64,000 nt of DNA from an uncultured Mycoplasmatota bacterium (lineage in GTDB: Bacteria; Bacillota_I; Bacilli_A; RF39; UBA660), in NCBI GenBank assembly GCA_946403755.1, contig CAMJBC010000002.1, positions 62,001 to 126,000 on the forward strand. Reading direction: 5' to 3'. How positions within the stretch are numbered: the stretch's first letter is position 1; the number at the start of each line of letters is the position of its first letter. Below are positions 1 through 8,930 of this stretch, in pieces. Below the pieces are notes generated by a model, which was not told the DNA's origin, did not search any database, and worked only from the letters and a program-made list of their open reading frames with translations. Made by a program: the position numbers and the translations under genes.

Positions 1-1543
1 TTGTAGTAACTTTCTTTTCAGTAGCTTTCTTCTTTTCTTCATCATATTTGTTACATGTTGTTTTTTCTAATTTATATCCAGATGGACAACTATAAGTTGT
101 TGTTCCAGATACTGTTCTAGTACATTCTTTACCTTCTAATTTCCATCCTGAATCACATGAGTACTTAATGCTTCCACTAGTTACTTTATAACATTTTAAG
201 TTAGCTCCTGTACCTTCTTTAATTGTTGTTTCAGCAGGACAACTATAAGTTTTAACTTCTTTAGTACATTTTGTACTTGTTCCATCTCCACTCTTAGTAT
301 ATCCAGATGGACAACTTGTTTTATAACACTTTAAGTTAGCTCCTGTACCTTCTTTAATAGATGTTCCAGATGGACAACTATATGTTGTTGTTGACTTAGT
401 ACATTTTGTACTTGTTCCATCTCCACTCTTAGTATATCCAGATGGACAACTTGTTTTATAACATTTTAATGATGCTCCTGATCCTTCTTTAATAGAAGTT
501 CCTGATGGGCAACTATAAACATCTTGAGTTTCTGGACAGCTTCCAGTATATGGTACAGATACTGTTCTACAAGTTTCTACTGGTACAGTGTAATAACATG
601 TACTACATCTTGAGAAAGGCATTCCTGTAGAATCTACACCAGATGTACAGTTACAAGAATAACTACGAGTTTCATTATGAGTAGAACACTGTCTTTCATC
701 TTTATATTTTGTACAATCCTTATAAACTGTTGTTGTAGTATGACTTGTAGGTAATTGTGACTTAATATAAGGTTGACTATCAGTTGATGTACTTGTTTGT
801 GTATTTAATTTTTCTTTATTATAATTAGTACTTTCAGTTTTTGTATCAACGATAGTAGTTAATTGGATTTTCTTACCATCAATTACTGTAGCTTTAGCAG
901 GTATTCTTTCAATCTTAGTTCCTGTTGTTTCTGTAGCAGGTTTAGAATCTACTAATACAGTTTTATAACAATATTTACCTTTTAATTTATATCCACTAGC
1001 ACAACTATAAGTTGAACTTGTTTTCTTTACTAGTTTTTTAAATTGATATTGAGTTATTTTTTCAGTTGTACATTCTTTTTCTTCATCAGGTTCAACATTT
1101 GGATTACAAGATCCATTTGGACAGTAAGTATGACAACCTAACATTTTTAAAGTATAATTTGTTTCTTTAGGACAAACTAAGTTAGTTTTTAGTTCATATC
1201 CTTCTTCTAATTTAGTAATACTTACATAAGATTCTTCAGTATTACATTCTTTTCCATCTTCATCAACGAAAGGTAAAATTAAATTACTATCAATCATTTC
1301 TTTTAATGATAATTTTTTACTTTCACCTATTTCAGATGGCATTCTATCATCAGTGAAATAATTTTCACCAGCTTCTTGCATATATTTAATATTTTCTCTA
1401 AACACATTACTATAGAATGGTTTCATATTTGGTACTTTCTTTTGGAATAACCAAATAAGGATGAAAATAAATAAACCAGCAAATATAATTTTAACAATTA
1501 GATCTAATATACTAAATCCTTTTTTGCTATTATTGCTATACAT
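1..1543 (-). CDS. Cysteine-rich repeat surface protein with pilin-like N-terminus (partial, runs off left edge)
   Basis: This reading frame is missing from the ORF track because its stop lies outside the window. It starts at an ATG (1541-1543) behind a GGGGG ribosome site and stays open to base 1 (about 514 codons). Residues about 9-32 form one hydrophobic helix after KKGFSILDL, which resembles a type IV prepilin cleavage region (G before F, acidic residue at +5). The rest is extracellular-like: polar, Thr/Ser-rich, with many CPSG and CYK motifs and a 45-residue tandem repeat. It lies 21 bp after the 500-residue membrane protein gene and is probably co-transcribed with it. A surface protein or pseudopilin-like role is inferred; the family is not recognised. 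Confidence 0.75.
   Translation of the reverse strand, partial: MYSNNSKKGFSILDLIVKIIFAGLFIFILIWLFQKKVPNMKPFYSNVFRENIKYMQEAGENYFTDDRMPSEIGESKKLSLKEMIDSNLILPFVDEDGKECNTEESYVSITKLEEGYELKTNLVCPKETNYTLKMLGCHTYCPNGSCNPNVEPDEEKECTTEKITQYQFKKLVKKTSSTYSCASGYKLKGKYCYKTVLVDSKPATETTGTKIERIPAKATVIDGKKIQLTTIVDTKTESTNYNKEKLNTQTSTSTDSQPYIKSQLPTSHTTTTVYKDCTKYKDERQCSTHNETRSYSCNCTSGVDSTGMPFSRCSTCYYTVPVETCRTVSVPYTGSCPETQDVYSCPSGTSIKEGSGASLKCYKTSCPSGYTKSGDGTSTKCTKSTTTYSCPSGTSIKEGTGANLKCYKTSCPSGYTKSGDGTSTKCTKEVKTYSCPAETTIKEGTGANLKCYKVTSGSIKYSCDSGWKLEGKECTRTVSGTTTYSCPSGYKLEKTTCNKYDEEKKKATEKKVTT
186..530 (-). repeat. 135-bp in-frame tandem repeat (45 residues)
   Basis: The segment beginning ttataacatt recurs at 186, 321 and 456, an exact 135-bp period, so the reading frame is kept. 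Each unit encodes two Cys-rich blocks (CPSGYTKSGDGTSTKC and CPSGTSIKEGTGANLKC types). The two complete units are nearly identical, while the third copy is diverged and partial. Recent duplication and variable copy number are likely. Confidence 0.85.
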
Positions 1544-1564
1544 ATTTAAAACCCCCTTTATTAA

Positions 1565-3067
1565 TTATTGTTCTGGTGTTAGTCTTGGTACAAAACCACT
1601 TGGCTCTTTATCAAATTTATCTTCGAAATAAATTTCATATCTATCAGCAAAATCTCTATATAATGAATGTCCTCTATGTGCTTCAATGTATTGAGCTAAA
1701 GTTCCAGCTCTAGCAGCAACATGATCAGGAATTACTCCATTTACTAACATATCGAATAGTTCTGATAATGACATTTTATCAACTTCTTCTGTATTGTTGT
1801 TGTAACAATAATCGAAACAAATATCTATATTATATTTTTGAGAATATTCAAAGATTGTTGAAATATATTGAGCATACCATCCGATAAGTGCTGAATATCC
1901 ATGTGATGCATCAGTATGATACATATTAACATATTGACCATCGAAATCTATATATACACACATATTTAACATTGCAGTTCCAAAATCTTCTGCAGCTGCT
2001 CTAAATTCATCCTGATTTCCACTTCTAATTGCATTTACAACTCTTAGCATGATTGAATCCATTTTTAATGCAGCTTCTTGAGCTAAAGAACCATCTTCAA
2101 ATAATGGAGCCATTGGAACAAATTGTATTTGATCTCCCATTTGTTGGAAAGAAGCAAAGTTCCAAATTGAACACAATGTATTTCCAACATCTTGTCTATA
2201 AGTCTTATTATAATCTATAGTTCCATCTTCTCTACGAACAAATTCTCCATTAATCATTGTAAGAACTCTTCCTAATTTTTCTGCATTAACTTCTTTAAAA
2301 GTTATACCATTATAGCAAAGATTTTCTAAATAAGTATCATAATACCATTGAGCTCTAGCTTCAACTTGATCTTGATTATATGCATCTGTGAATTGACCAT
2401 AAGTTTCAAATGGTAATTCTTCTACTACTTCTTCAATAGCAGCTTCAACTTCATCAGTTGGAACTGGTGTTGGTGCAACAGTTGCTAATGGTGTAGGTTC
2501 AGCTGTTGGTGCAGCAGTTGGAACTGGAGTTGGTACAGCTGTTGGAACTGGTGTTTCAATAATTAAGCCATCAACTGGAGTTGGTACAGGTGTTTGTGCA
2601 GTTTCTTCAATATGAGTTCTAGTTAATAAAGATTCTTTATTATTAGAACATCCTCTAAGACCAAATCCTGCTCCAAGACCTATAGCTGCTGCTAATATTA
2701 TAGCAATTGCTCCTTTTCCATTTTTCTTCTTAGGTTCTCTAACAGTAACAACTTCTACTTTTTGTTCCTTAACATCATATTTTTTCATTAATTCACTTTG
2801 TAAAAGTAATAATGCAGAATAGTCATCAATATTTTCAGTTTCTACATATTTTTTATATGCAGCAACATAACTATCCCTTTCTTCTCTCATTAGTTTAATT
2901 TCTTCAACTAATTTTGTTTGTTCAGCTATTAATTCATCTTTTTCTTCTTTACTTAATTTAGCTTTATGTTTTTCATAAAATTCTCTGTTTTTTTCAGATT
3001 GTTTTTCAGCTTCATCAAGTCTTCTTTGAATTTTAGCCACTAACTCTTTATTTAATTCTAAATTCAT
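1565..3067 (-). CDS. Membrane-anchored protein with coiled coil and Pro/Thr-rich stalk
   Basis: 500 residues, function not recognised. Residues 1-110 are charged and probably coiled-coil (cytoplasmic). A single membrane helix lies at about 118-138 (GAIAIILAAAIGLGAGFGL). It is followed by a Thr/Pro stalk at about 160-205 made of PTPVPT/PTAAPT-type repeats, then an external domain of about 290 residues rich in aromatic residues. The topology suggests a type II-like surface protein spanning the envelope. The start is an ATG preceded by AGGGGG. It lies directly upstream of the Cys-rich protein gene, in the same direction, so the two probably form one envelope operon. Confidence 0.7.
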   Translation of the reverse strand: MNLELNKELVAKIQRRLDEAEKQSEKNREFYEKHKAKLSKEEKDELIAEQTKLVEEIKLMREERDSYVAAYKKYVETENIDDYSALLLLQSELMKKYDVKEQKVEVVTVREPKKKNGKGAIAIILAAAIGLGAGFGLRGCSNNKESLLTRTHIEETAQTPVPTPVDGLIIETPVPTAVPTPVPTAAPTAEPTPLATVAPTPVPTDEVEAAIEEVVEELPFETYGQFTDAYNQDQVEARAQWYYDTYLENLCYNGITFKEVNAEKLGRVLTMINGEFVRREDGTIDYNKTYRQDVGNTLCSIWNFASFQQMGDQIQFVPMAPLFEDGSLAQEAALKMDSIMLRVVNAIRSGNQDEFRAAAEDFGTAMLNMCVYIDFDGQYVNMYHTDASHGYSALIGWYAQYISTIFEYSQKYNIDICFDYCYNNNTEEVDKMSLSELFDMLVNGVIPDHVAARAGTLAQYIEAHRGHSLYRDFADRYEIYFEDKFDKEPSGFVPRLTPEQ

Positions 3068-3240
3068 ACATTTTACCCCCTTCGTAAATGTGCCTTATAT
3101 AATAGCACTAAATCTAGAACTTGTCAAATACTATCGTATATGACCAAAGTGCATGGATTATAATATCAAACCATTTATAATATTTCAATACTATTTTTAT
3201 CCTCTACCCCTTCTTAAAATTCGCCCATATTATACCATAA

Positions 3241-3270
3241 AAAAAAGGAAAAGTCAAGTTTTTCCTTTAT
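3241..3270 (-). terminator. Rho-independent terminator
   Basis: Read on the minus strand, AAAGGAAAA and TTTTCCTTT form a hairpin followed by a run of T. It directly follows the stop of the 141-residue membrane protein gene. Confidence 0.75.
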
Positions 3271-3692
3271 TTATCGCGTTTTTTGTTTTTTATTAACAAT
3301 TTATCAAGTTTAAATTCTAACAAAATAAATATTAAAATTATAAAATCTATTATCGGTTTTAATATATTTTTTATAACAAAGATCTTCTTAATATATAAAT
3401 TTGATGCATCTACATATCCTATATTCTTTAAAATAATTATTTGAAGAATAAAGCTTGTAAATATGATAAGTAAGAAAGTTATTATTAATTTGCTCAATCT
3501 TGCTGATGAAAAGTATTTGTTATAGTTGTATGATATTGGTACTAGCAAAAAAATAATAAACAAATTGATAATTATGTATATTAGGCCAAACAAATTATTT
3601 TTTGCAAACAAATATAATATTACTTCTAATATAGATAATAATATATATATACATGTAATGAAATTAATTGTAATCTTTTTATATTTATACAT
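3267..3692 (-). CDS. Small multi-pass membrane protein, unknown
   Basis: 141 residues, function not recognised. Nearly the whole protein is hydrophobic, with about four membrane helices (around residues 10-30, 33-52, 68-90 and 108-128) and a Lys/Arg-rich C-terminal tail (KLLIKNKKRDK), which suggests a cytoplasmic C-terminus. It is flanked by a terminator at its end and by the divergent RNB-domain gene at its start, so it looks like a single-gene unit. No catalytic motif is visible. The start ATG is preceded by AAGGAG (ttaattaaggag type), which supports it as a real gene. Confidence 0.55.
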   Translation of the reverse strand: MYKYKKITINFITCIYILLSILEVILYLFAKNNLFGLIYIIINLFIIFLLVPISYNYNKYFSSARLSKLIITFLLIIFTSFILQIIILKNIGYVDASNLYIKKIFVIKNILKPIIDFIILIFILLEFKLDKLLIKNKKRDK

Positions 3693-3773
3693 ATATACTC
3701 CTTAATTAAATTATAACATAATTACTTGTTTTATTAAAATATATTTGATATTATTAAGAAGTGTGAGGCAAAT

Positions 3774-5522
3774 ATGGATGAAGGCTTAGATTTTAATGAT
3801 GCTATTATACAAGGTGTTTTCAATCAAGAAATCATTAACAATCTTTTAGCGTCCTATAATTGTACTGAAAAGCAATTAATTAAAAAGGCCTTTAAATATC
3901 TTAATTATTACATAGGTTTAAGTAATTTAGAAAACAAATATAATGATATTATGTCTAATATAGTAGATTTAATATCATTTTTATGTGATAAAAATCAATT
4001 TAAAAAAGAAGAAATATTAGCAAATAGAGAAAGAATTAAAAAATCTAGAGAATCTCTATTAGCATTATCTAATAAATATGATGATCCAAATTTATTGGAC
4101 ACAGCTAATAAATTAGATGAAGTTGTAGTTGCTAAAACCATTGAAGCTAAAGATGTGGTTACTCTTATTAAAATGCTTATTGATAAAAAGGAAGATGTTA
4201 ATGTTATTAAAAAGTTAATTGCTAATAATAAAGCAGCTATACTAAGTAATAATAATGAACTATTTGATATAGTATTTAATTTAGCTGTAGAAGCTATTAA
4301 GAATGAAGAAAGAGAAATATATTACTATATAACACTTTTAAAAATATTTTATACATCTAAATTAGATAGAAAAAAATATGTAGAAGAATTAAATAAAAAT
4401 TTTAATGAAAGTAATCCTCTAGCAACAGAGATCTATAATATTATATTTGGTGTTAGAAGGTCATTATCACCTGATCAAATATTGGATAAATATGAGGTAT
4501 GGAATGATTTACCTAGTGCTAAAATATATGTTCCTAAAAGTAGTTTTACTGACGATGATACTTTAATAACTATAGATAGTAGCTCAACATATATTAGAGA
4601 TGACGCTTTAAGTGTAAGAAGAGATGGTAATTTATATATAGCTGGTGTTCATATAATAGATTTTCCTTCTATTATTAAACCAGGTACTCCTTTAGATTTA
4701 TTTGCTCTTAATAATTTTGAATGTAAATTCTTATCTGGGGGTGCAAGAACCAATTTATATCATAGGGATGTTGAATCACAATTATCACTAAATGAAGGTG
4801 AATATAGAGCAGTACTATCATTATATGTAGTTTTAAATGAATATGGTGAAGTACAAGATTATTATTTTCTACCACAAAATGTAAGAATAGCTAGAAATTT
4901 AACATATTCACAATGCGATGATATGATAGACCATAAAGGTAGATATGAAGAAGGACCTATCTTATATGATATGTATAAATTAGCTAAAGCTCTAGAAAGT
5001 AAAAACTCAGATAGATTAAAATATTGGAATATTAAAAATCTATCAAGTAATGAATTACTTAGAGATACTAAAAGTGATGCTATTGTTCGTGAAAATATGA
5101 TTCTATATGGAACTACTATGGCTTCTGAAGCTAAAGAAAAAGGTATTCCTTTTGTATATAGAATACAAGATCAAGAATATATAAGTTATTTAATAGATCA
5201 AGCTGGTATTAGCGTTGATGATTCAACTAAAAAAATAATTAGTGATATATATTTGCAAAGTCAGTATTCATCTACTCCTAGAAGACACACTGGTTTAAAT
5301 ACTCCAGTATACTGCCAGGCAACATCTCCTGGAAGAAGATATCCTGATTCCTATGATCAAAGATTATTTCATCACTTTATTTTAAATGATATACATTTTA
5401 ACTTTACACCAGAACGACATGAATTATTAGTTCATTATTTCAATCAAAGAGCTGGAGAACTAGCACTTATGAGCTCTGAATATAATAGAGAGATGAAACT
5501 AGTTAGGAAAAAAGTATCTTAA
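3774..5522 (+). CDS. RNB-domain (RNase II/R-like) protein, divergent active site
   Basis: 582 residues. The first 230 residues are helical and not recognised; about 245-560 match the RNB exoribonuclease domain. The catalytic stretch TIDSSSTYIRDDAL (about 266-279) keeps the first Asp and the paired Asp-Asp of RNase II (TIDSESTMDMDDAL) but has Ile where one metal-binding Asp is expected. There is no S1 or cold-shock domain of RNase R type, so the protein is shorter than RNase R (about 780). It may be a specialised 3'-5' RNase or an RNA-binding relative with weak activity. It is followed 29 bp later by the deaminase gene, probably in one operon. Confidence 0.7.
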   Translation: MDEGLDFNDAIIQGVFNQEIINNLLASYNCTEKQLIKKAFKYLNYYIGLSNLENKYNDIMSNIVDLISFLCDKNQFKKEEILANRERIKKSRESLLALSNKYDDPNLLDTANKLDEVVVAKTIEAKDVVTLIKMLIDKKEDVNVIKKLIANNKAAILSNNNELFDIVFNLAVEAIKNEEREIYYYITLLKIFYTSKLDRKKYVEELNKNFNESNPLATEIYNIIFGVRRSLSPDQILDKYEVWNDLPSAKIYVPKSSFTDDDTLITIDSSSTYIRDDALSVRRDGNLYIAGVHIIDFPSIIKPGTPLDLFALNNFECKFLSGGARTNLYHRDVESQLSLNEGEYRAVLSLYVVLNEYGEVQDYYFLPQNVRIARNLTYSQCDDMIDHKGRYEEGPILYDMYKLAKALESKNSDRLKYWNIKNLSSNELLRDTKSDAIVRENMILYGTTMASEAKEKGIPFVYRIQDQEYISYLIDQAGISVDDSTKKIISDIYLQSQYSSTPRRHTGLNTPVYCQATSPGRRYPDSYDQRLFHHFILNDIHFNFTPERHELLVHYFNQRAGELALMSSEYNREMKLVRKKVS

Positions 5523-5551
5523 TATGATATAATTCTAATAGAGGTAATAAT

Positions 5552-6040
5552 ATGAAAAGAATAGACAAAAATAACTACTATTTAGATCTTGCTGAATCAG
5601 CACTTGAAAGATCAACTTGCTTAAGACGTAAATGGGGAGCAGTAATTGTAAAAGATGATGAAATAGTTTCAACTGGTTATAATGGTGCTCCAAGAGGAAG
5701 AAAAAATTGTACAGATGTTGGAACTTGTATAAGAGAAGAATTAAATATTCCTAGAGGTGAAAGATATGAATTATGTAGAAGTGTTCATGCAGAACAAAAT
5801 GCTATTATATCTGCTGCTAGAAAAGATATGTTAGGGGCTACTCTCTATATAACAGGTATTGATGCTAAAACAGGCAAATATGTAGAAAATGGTATGCCAT
5901 GTGCTATGTGTAAAAGATTTATCATAAATGCAGGTATTTCTAAAATAGTACAAAGAGATACTAAAACAAAATATAGAGAAATTGATGTTCAATCTTTCAT
6001 AGATAATGATGAATCATTAAATGGAACTAAAGGATATTAA
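5552..6040 (+). CDS. comEB: dCMP deaminase family protein
   Basis: 162 residues. Cytidine/deoxycytidylate deaminase fold: HAEQNAI (zinc ligand His plus catalytic Glu) and the PCAMC zinc-binding Cys pair, with an extra zinc-site region (CTDVGTC, CRSVHAE) typical of dCMP deaminases. Expected reaction: dCMP to dUMP, feeding thymidylate synthesis in the cytosol. Close to ComEB of Bacillus in length and motifs. The ribosome site is AGAGG (atagaggtaataatATG). It follows the RNB gene and ends in a bidirectional terminator shared with tsaD. The symbol comEB rests on family resemblance only. Confidence 0.85.
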   Translation: MKRIDKNNYYLDLAESALERSTCLRRKWGAVIVKDDEIVSTGYNGAPRGRKNCTDVGTCIREELNIPRGERYELCRSVHAEQNAIISAARKDMLGATLYITGIDAKTGKYVENGMPCAMCKRFIINAGISKIVQRDTKTKYREIDVQSFIDNDESLNGTKGY

Positions 6041-6042
6041 AA

Positions 6043-6068
6043 AAACACTAGATAACTAGTGTTTTTTT
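6043..6068. terminator. Bidirectional terminator between comEB and tsaD
   Basis: AAACACTAG, loop ATAA, CTAGTGTTT, with A-tract on one side and T-tract on the other. It serves the convergent comEB (+) and tsaD (-) genes. Confidence 0.9.
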
Positions 6069-7071
6069 ATTGTAATCTTACGCTGCTTTGAGCATTTGTT
6101 GATAATGGCGCAAATTTTTTATTTTTATATAATACATATGCAGCAGCACCTATCATAGCTGCATTATCTGTACAATATCTTTTTTCAGGCATATGCATTT
6201 CTACTCCTATACTTTCACACATTTCTTTTAATGCTTCTCTTATATGTGAATTAGCAGCAACTCCACCGCTTATTAAAAATGTTTTTAATTTGTATTTAAG
6301 TAATGCTTTTTTAGTTTTATCTACTAAATGATTAGTTACACAATCTTGAAAAGATCTGGCTAAATCATTTTTATTTATTTCTTCTCCTCTTTGATGAGCA
6401 TTGTGAACTATATTATTGCAATGACTTTTTATACCACTAAAACTAAAGTTAAATGAATCATCATTTAATATTTGAGGCATTTTATATGTAGGTTGTCCTT
6501 CTAAAGCATATTTTTCAACATTAGGACCACCTGGATAAGGTAAATCTAGTATTCTAGCTACTTTATCATATGCTTCTCCAATAGCGTCATCTAAAGTTTG
6601 TCCTAAATATTCAAATGAGTTTTCATCTTTCATAAGAATTAAATCAGTATGTCCACCACTTACTATAAGAGATAATAATGGGTATTCTAAATGATTTCCT
6701 ATCATATTAGCATATATATGTCCCATCATATGATTTGTTGCTATAAATGGCTTATTATAGATAAAAGCAAGTGCTTTAGTTGCTTCTACACCTACTAATA
6801 AACTGCCAAGTAATCCAGGAGCATATGTACATGCAAAAGCATCTATATCTTCTAGTTTCATATTAGCTTTTTCTAAACATTGATCAATGACCATTGTAAT
6901 ATTTTCCAAATGAAGTCTACTTGCTACTTCAGGAACTACACCACCATATTTAGTATGTACATCTATTTGTGAATTAATAATAGTGGATACATCTTCAAAA
7001 CCATTTTTAATTATACTTACACTTGTTTCATCACAAGATGATTCCACTGCTAAAATATATACATCTTTCAT
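6067..7071 (-). CDS. tsaD: tRNA N6-threonylcarbamoyladenosine synthase, transferase subunit
   Basis: 334 residues, the usual length. It transfers the threonylcarbamoyl group to A37 of ANN-decoding tRNAs, together with TsaB and TsaE. ASKHA-fold motifs are visible: an N-terminal LAVESSCDET phosphate loop, the metal-binding NHMMGH pair of His (about 117-122), GGHTDL and the C-terminal SGGVAAN and CTDNAAMI stretches. It is encoded end-to-start with rimI (stop and start share a base) and downstream of tsaB, forming the three-gene cluster common in Firmicutes. tsaE is not in this window. Confidence 0.97.
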   Translation of the reverse strand: MKDVYILAVESSCDETSVSIIKNGFEDVSTIINSQIDVHTKYGGVVPEVASRLHLENITMVIDQCLEKANMKLEDIDAFACTYAPGLLGSLLVGVEATKALAFIYNKPFIATNHMMGHIYANMIGNHLEYPLLSLIVSGGHTDLILMKDENSFEYLGQTLDDAIGEAYDKVARILDLPYPGGPNVEKYALEGQPTYKMPQILNDDSFNFSFSGIKSHCNNIVHNAHQRGEEINKNDLARSFQDCVTNHLVDKTKKALLKYKLKTFLISGGVAANSHIREALKEMCESIGVEMHMPEKRYCTDNAAMIGAAAYVLYKNKKFAPLSTNAQSSVRLQ

Positions 7072-7403
7072 TATTTCACCTTCTCCATAATAATAGCTGT
7101 ATCTTCACCATAATATCTATCTCTTAAACTAATTTCTTTAAAACCTAATTTTGAATATAATCTTATAGCTTCATTATTATTTTCATTAACTTCAAGCATT
7201 ATTCTATTATAATCTTCTTTTTCAATCATTTCATTCATTAAAGATGTTGCTATACCTTTTCTTCTAGAATCTTCGCTAACAAAAAGATTCATTATATCTA
7301 TAACACCATCTACTAATCTTATTTCTAAATATCCAAGAACAGTTTCTCCATCCATATAGTTATATACACTATCTGTTTCACTAATTATTTCTTTTTGTAT
7401 CAT
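7071..7403 (-). CDS. rimI: GNAT N-acetyltransferase, RimI-like
   Basis: 110 residues, short for RimI (about 150), so only the core GNAT fold is present. The acetyl-CoA site is seen as SEDSRRKGIATSLM (Q/RxxGxG/A type), followed by the LEVNENNNEAIRLYSKLGF segment typical of RimI. Family role: acetylation of the N-terminus of ribosomal protein S18 or of other proteins. It overlaps tsaB by 4 bp and abuts tsaD, so translation is probably coupled. The substrate cannot be told from sequence. Confidence 0.85.
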   Translation of the reverse strand: MIQKEIISETDSVYNYMDGETVLGYLEIRLVDGVIDIMNLFVSEDSRRKGIATSLMNEMIEKEDYNRIMLEVNENNNEAIRLYSKLGFKEISLRDRYYGEDTAIIMEKVK

Positions 7404-7945
7404 TTTTCCACCTCAATTTTCTTAATATAATTTGCTTTAACAAAATGAGGATTTTCACTTTTCATATTAGAACAATAGTCTATAATTTTTTCTACATCTA
7501 ATTTTTCTTCTACTTGTGGATAATCTTCATTATCTTCTTCACTGTAATATTCTGGTACTAAAACATTATTATTTTCATCAAAAACACTAATATAAAAACC
7601 TTTATTATCTTCTATAACAGCTTTTCTTTTTTCATTAGTATTATTACTTACTAAATATGCAGTTAAACTAGATATAGTATTAATATCAATCTTTAATGCA
7701 TAAGCCATAGTTTTAGCTATAGAAAGACCTATTCTAATACCAGTAAAACTTCCTGGTCCATTAACCACTATGATTTTATTTAAATCTTTAACATCCAATT
7801 TATTTTCTTTAAATATTTCTTCAATCATAGGCATAGTAAAAACTGAATGACTATATTCACTCTCTTTAGTTTTTATATATAATTTATCTTTATTTTTTAA
7901 TGCTATTGTTATTAATTCTGCATGAGTATCAATAAATAAAATCAT
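7400..7945 (-). CDS. tsaB: tRNA threonylcarbamoyladenosine biosynthesis protein TsaB
   Basis: 181 residues, shorter than the usual 220-230, with a reduced C-terminal part. The N-terminal ASKHA domain is clear: FIDTHAELITIAL at the start and VVNGPGSFTGIRIGLS (about 60-76), the TsaB signature. TsaB is the inactive paralogue of TsaD that scaffolds the t6A transferase complex. Ribosome site AGAGGG lies 6 bp before the ATG. It is the first gene of the tsaB-rimI-tsaD cluster, all with overlapping ends. Confidence 0.93.
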   Translation of the reverse strand: MILFIDTHAELITIALKNKDKLYIKTKESEYSHSVFTMPMIEEIFKENKLDVKDLNKIIVVNGPGSFTGIRIGLSIAKTMAYALKIDINTISSLTAYLVSNNTNEKRKAVIEDNKGFYISVFDENNNVLVPEYYSEEDNEDYPQVEEKLDVEKIIDYCSNMKSENPHFVKANYIKKIEVEK

Positions 7946-7967
7946 ATTATCCCTCTTTTCTATGAAT

Positions 7968-8879
7968 TTAATTCCATAATTTACTTGGGTACTTCTTATC
8001 TTCTATCAAACTATTAATGTAGAATACTACCATATCTTTATCTTCTTTATATGTTACTCCTACCCATTTAGCAGTAGTATCTAATACTTTAACTTTGCAT
8101 ATATTTTCTTTAATTCCATCACTAATAACAGTTGGTATTAAAAACTCTGATTTTGTTAAATCTGAATTTTCTAAAAAATCTACTAACTTTTCTTCAATAT
8201 AATTAAAGAATTCAGGATAAAAACATATCATATTCATAGATACTTTCTTTTCTTTTTCTATTTCAGATAATTTTCCTGTAACTAAGGATTTAGTTTTAAT
8301 TATTTCTTTATCTACCCATATTTCACTTTCATCTAATTCACTTAGATATCCATTTTTAATATGACAAACTCCTCTTTTAACAGTACCATTTTCAGTTAAA
8401 GTATTTATTACACTATAACCTACTAAACCTATTTCATTTTTATCATTACTATCTATAAAATCAGCACCAGCTGCATATGCATCATAACCATAAAAATCAT
8501 CAGCATTAATAATCATAAATGGTTCCTTTATTGCATCTTTAGCACATAAAATAGCATGAGCAGTTCCAAGTGGTTTAACTCTTTCTTCAGGTATTTTATA
8601 TTTACTAGGAATGTTATCAGTTTTTTGAAAAACATATTCTATTTTAACATTTTTTTTCTTAGCATATTTTTCTATTCTTGAACCAATAGTTTCTTTAAAT
8701 ATATCTTGATGTTCTTCTTTAATAATAAAAACTATTTTATTAAATCCACATCTAATAGCATCATAAATAGAATAATCTATTATGAATTCTCCATTTGGTC
8801 CAACTGGCTCTAATTGCTTTAATCCTCCAAATCTACTACCCATTCCAGCAGCCAGTATTAATAATGTTTTATCTTTCAT
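7968..8879 (-). CDS. Sugar-phosphate nucleotidyltransferase family protein
   Basis: 303 residues. N-terminal LILAAGMGSRFGGLKQLEPVG is the nucleotide-binding signature of the GT-A-like NTP_transferase family; INADDFYG carries the metal-binding Asp pair, and GTAHAILCAKD is typical of the sugar-nucleotide pyrophosphorylase core. Family members join NTP and a sugar-1-phosphate (or act on other phospho-alcohols) for cell-wall or polysaccharide precursors. No left-handed helix acyltransferase domain is attached, so it is not GlmU-like. The exact substrate is unknown. It sits alone between the ftsH terminator and tsaB. Confidence 0.8.
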   Translation of the reverse strand: MKDKTLLILAAGMGSRFGGLKQLEPVGPNGEFIIDYSIYDAIRCGFNKIVFIIKEEHQDIFKETIGSRIEKYAKKKNVKIEYVFQKTDNIPSKYKIPEERVKPLGTAHAILCAKDAIKEPFMIINADDFYGYDAYAAGADFIDSNDKNEIGLVGYSVINTLTENGTVKRGVCHIKNGYLSELDESEIWVDKEIIKTKSLVTGKLSEIEKEKKVSMNMICFYPEFFNYIEEKLVDFLENSDLTKSEFLIPTVISDGIKENICKVKVLDTTAKWVGVTYKEDKDMVVFYINSLIEDKKYPSKLWN

Positions 8880-8898
8880 AAATTCTCCTTTATTAAAA

Positions 8899-8924
8899 AG
8901 AGATTACTAAAAAAAGTAATCTCT
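8899..8924 (-). terminator. ftsH terminator
   Basis: AGAGATTACT and AGTAATCTCT pair perfectly across an A/T loop. On the minus strand the hairpin directly follows the ftsH stop and is followed by T residues. Confidence 0.85.
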
Positions 8925-8930
8925 AATTTT

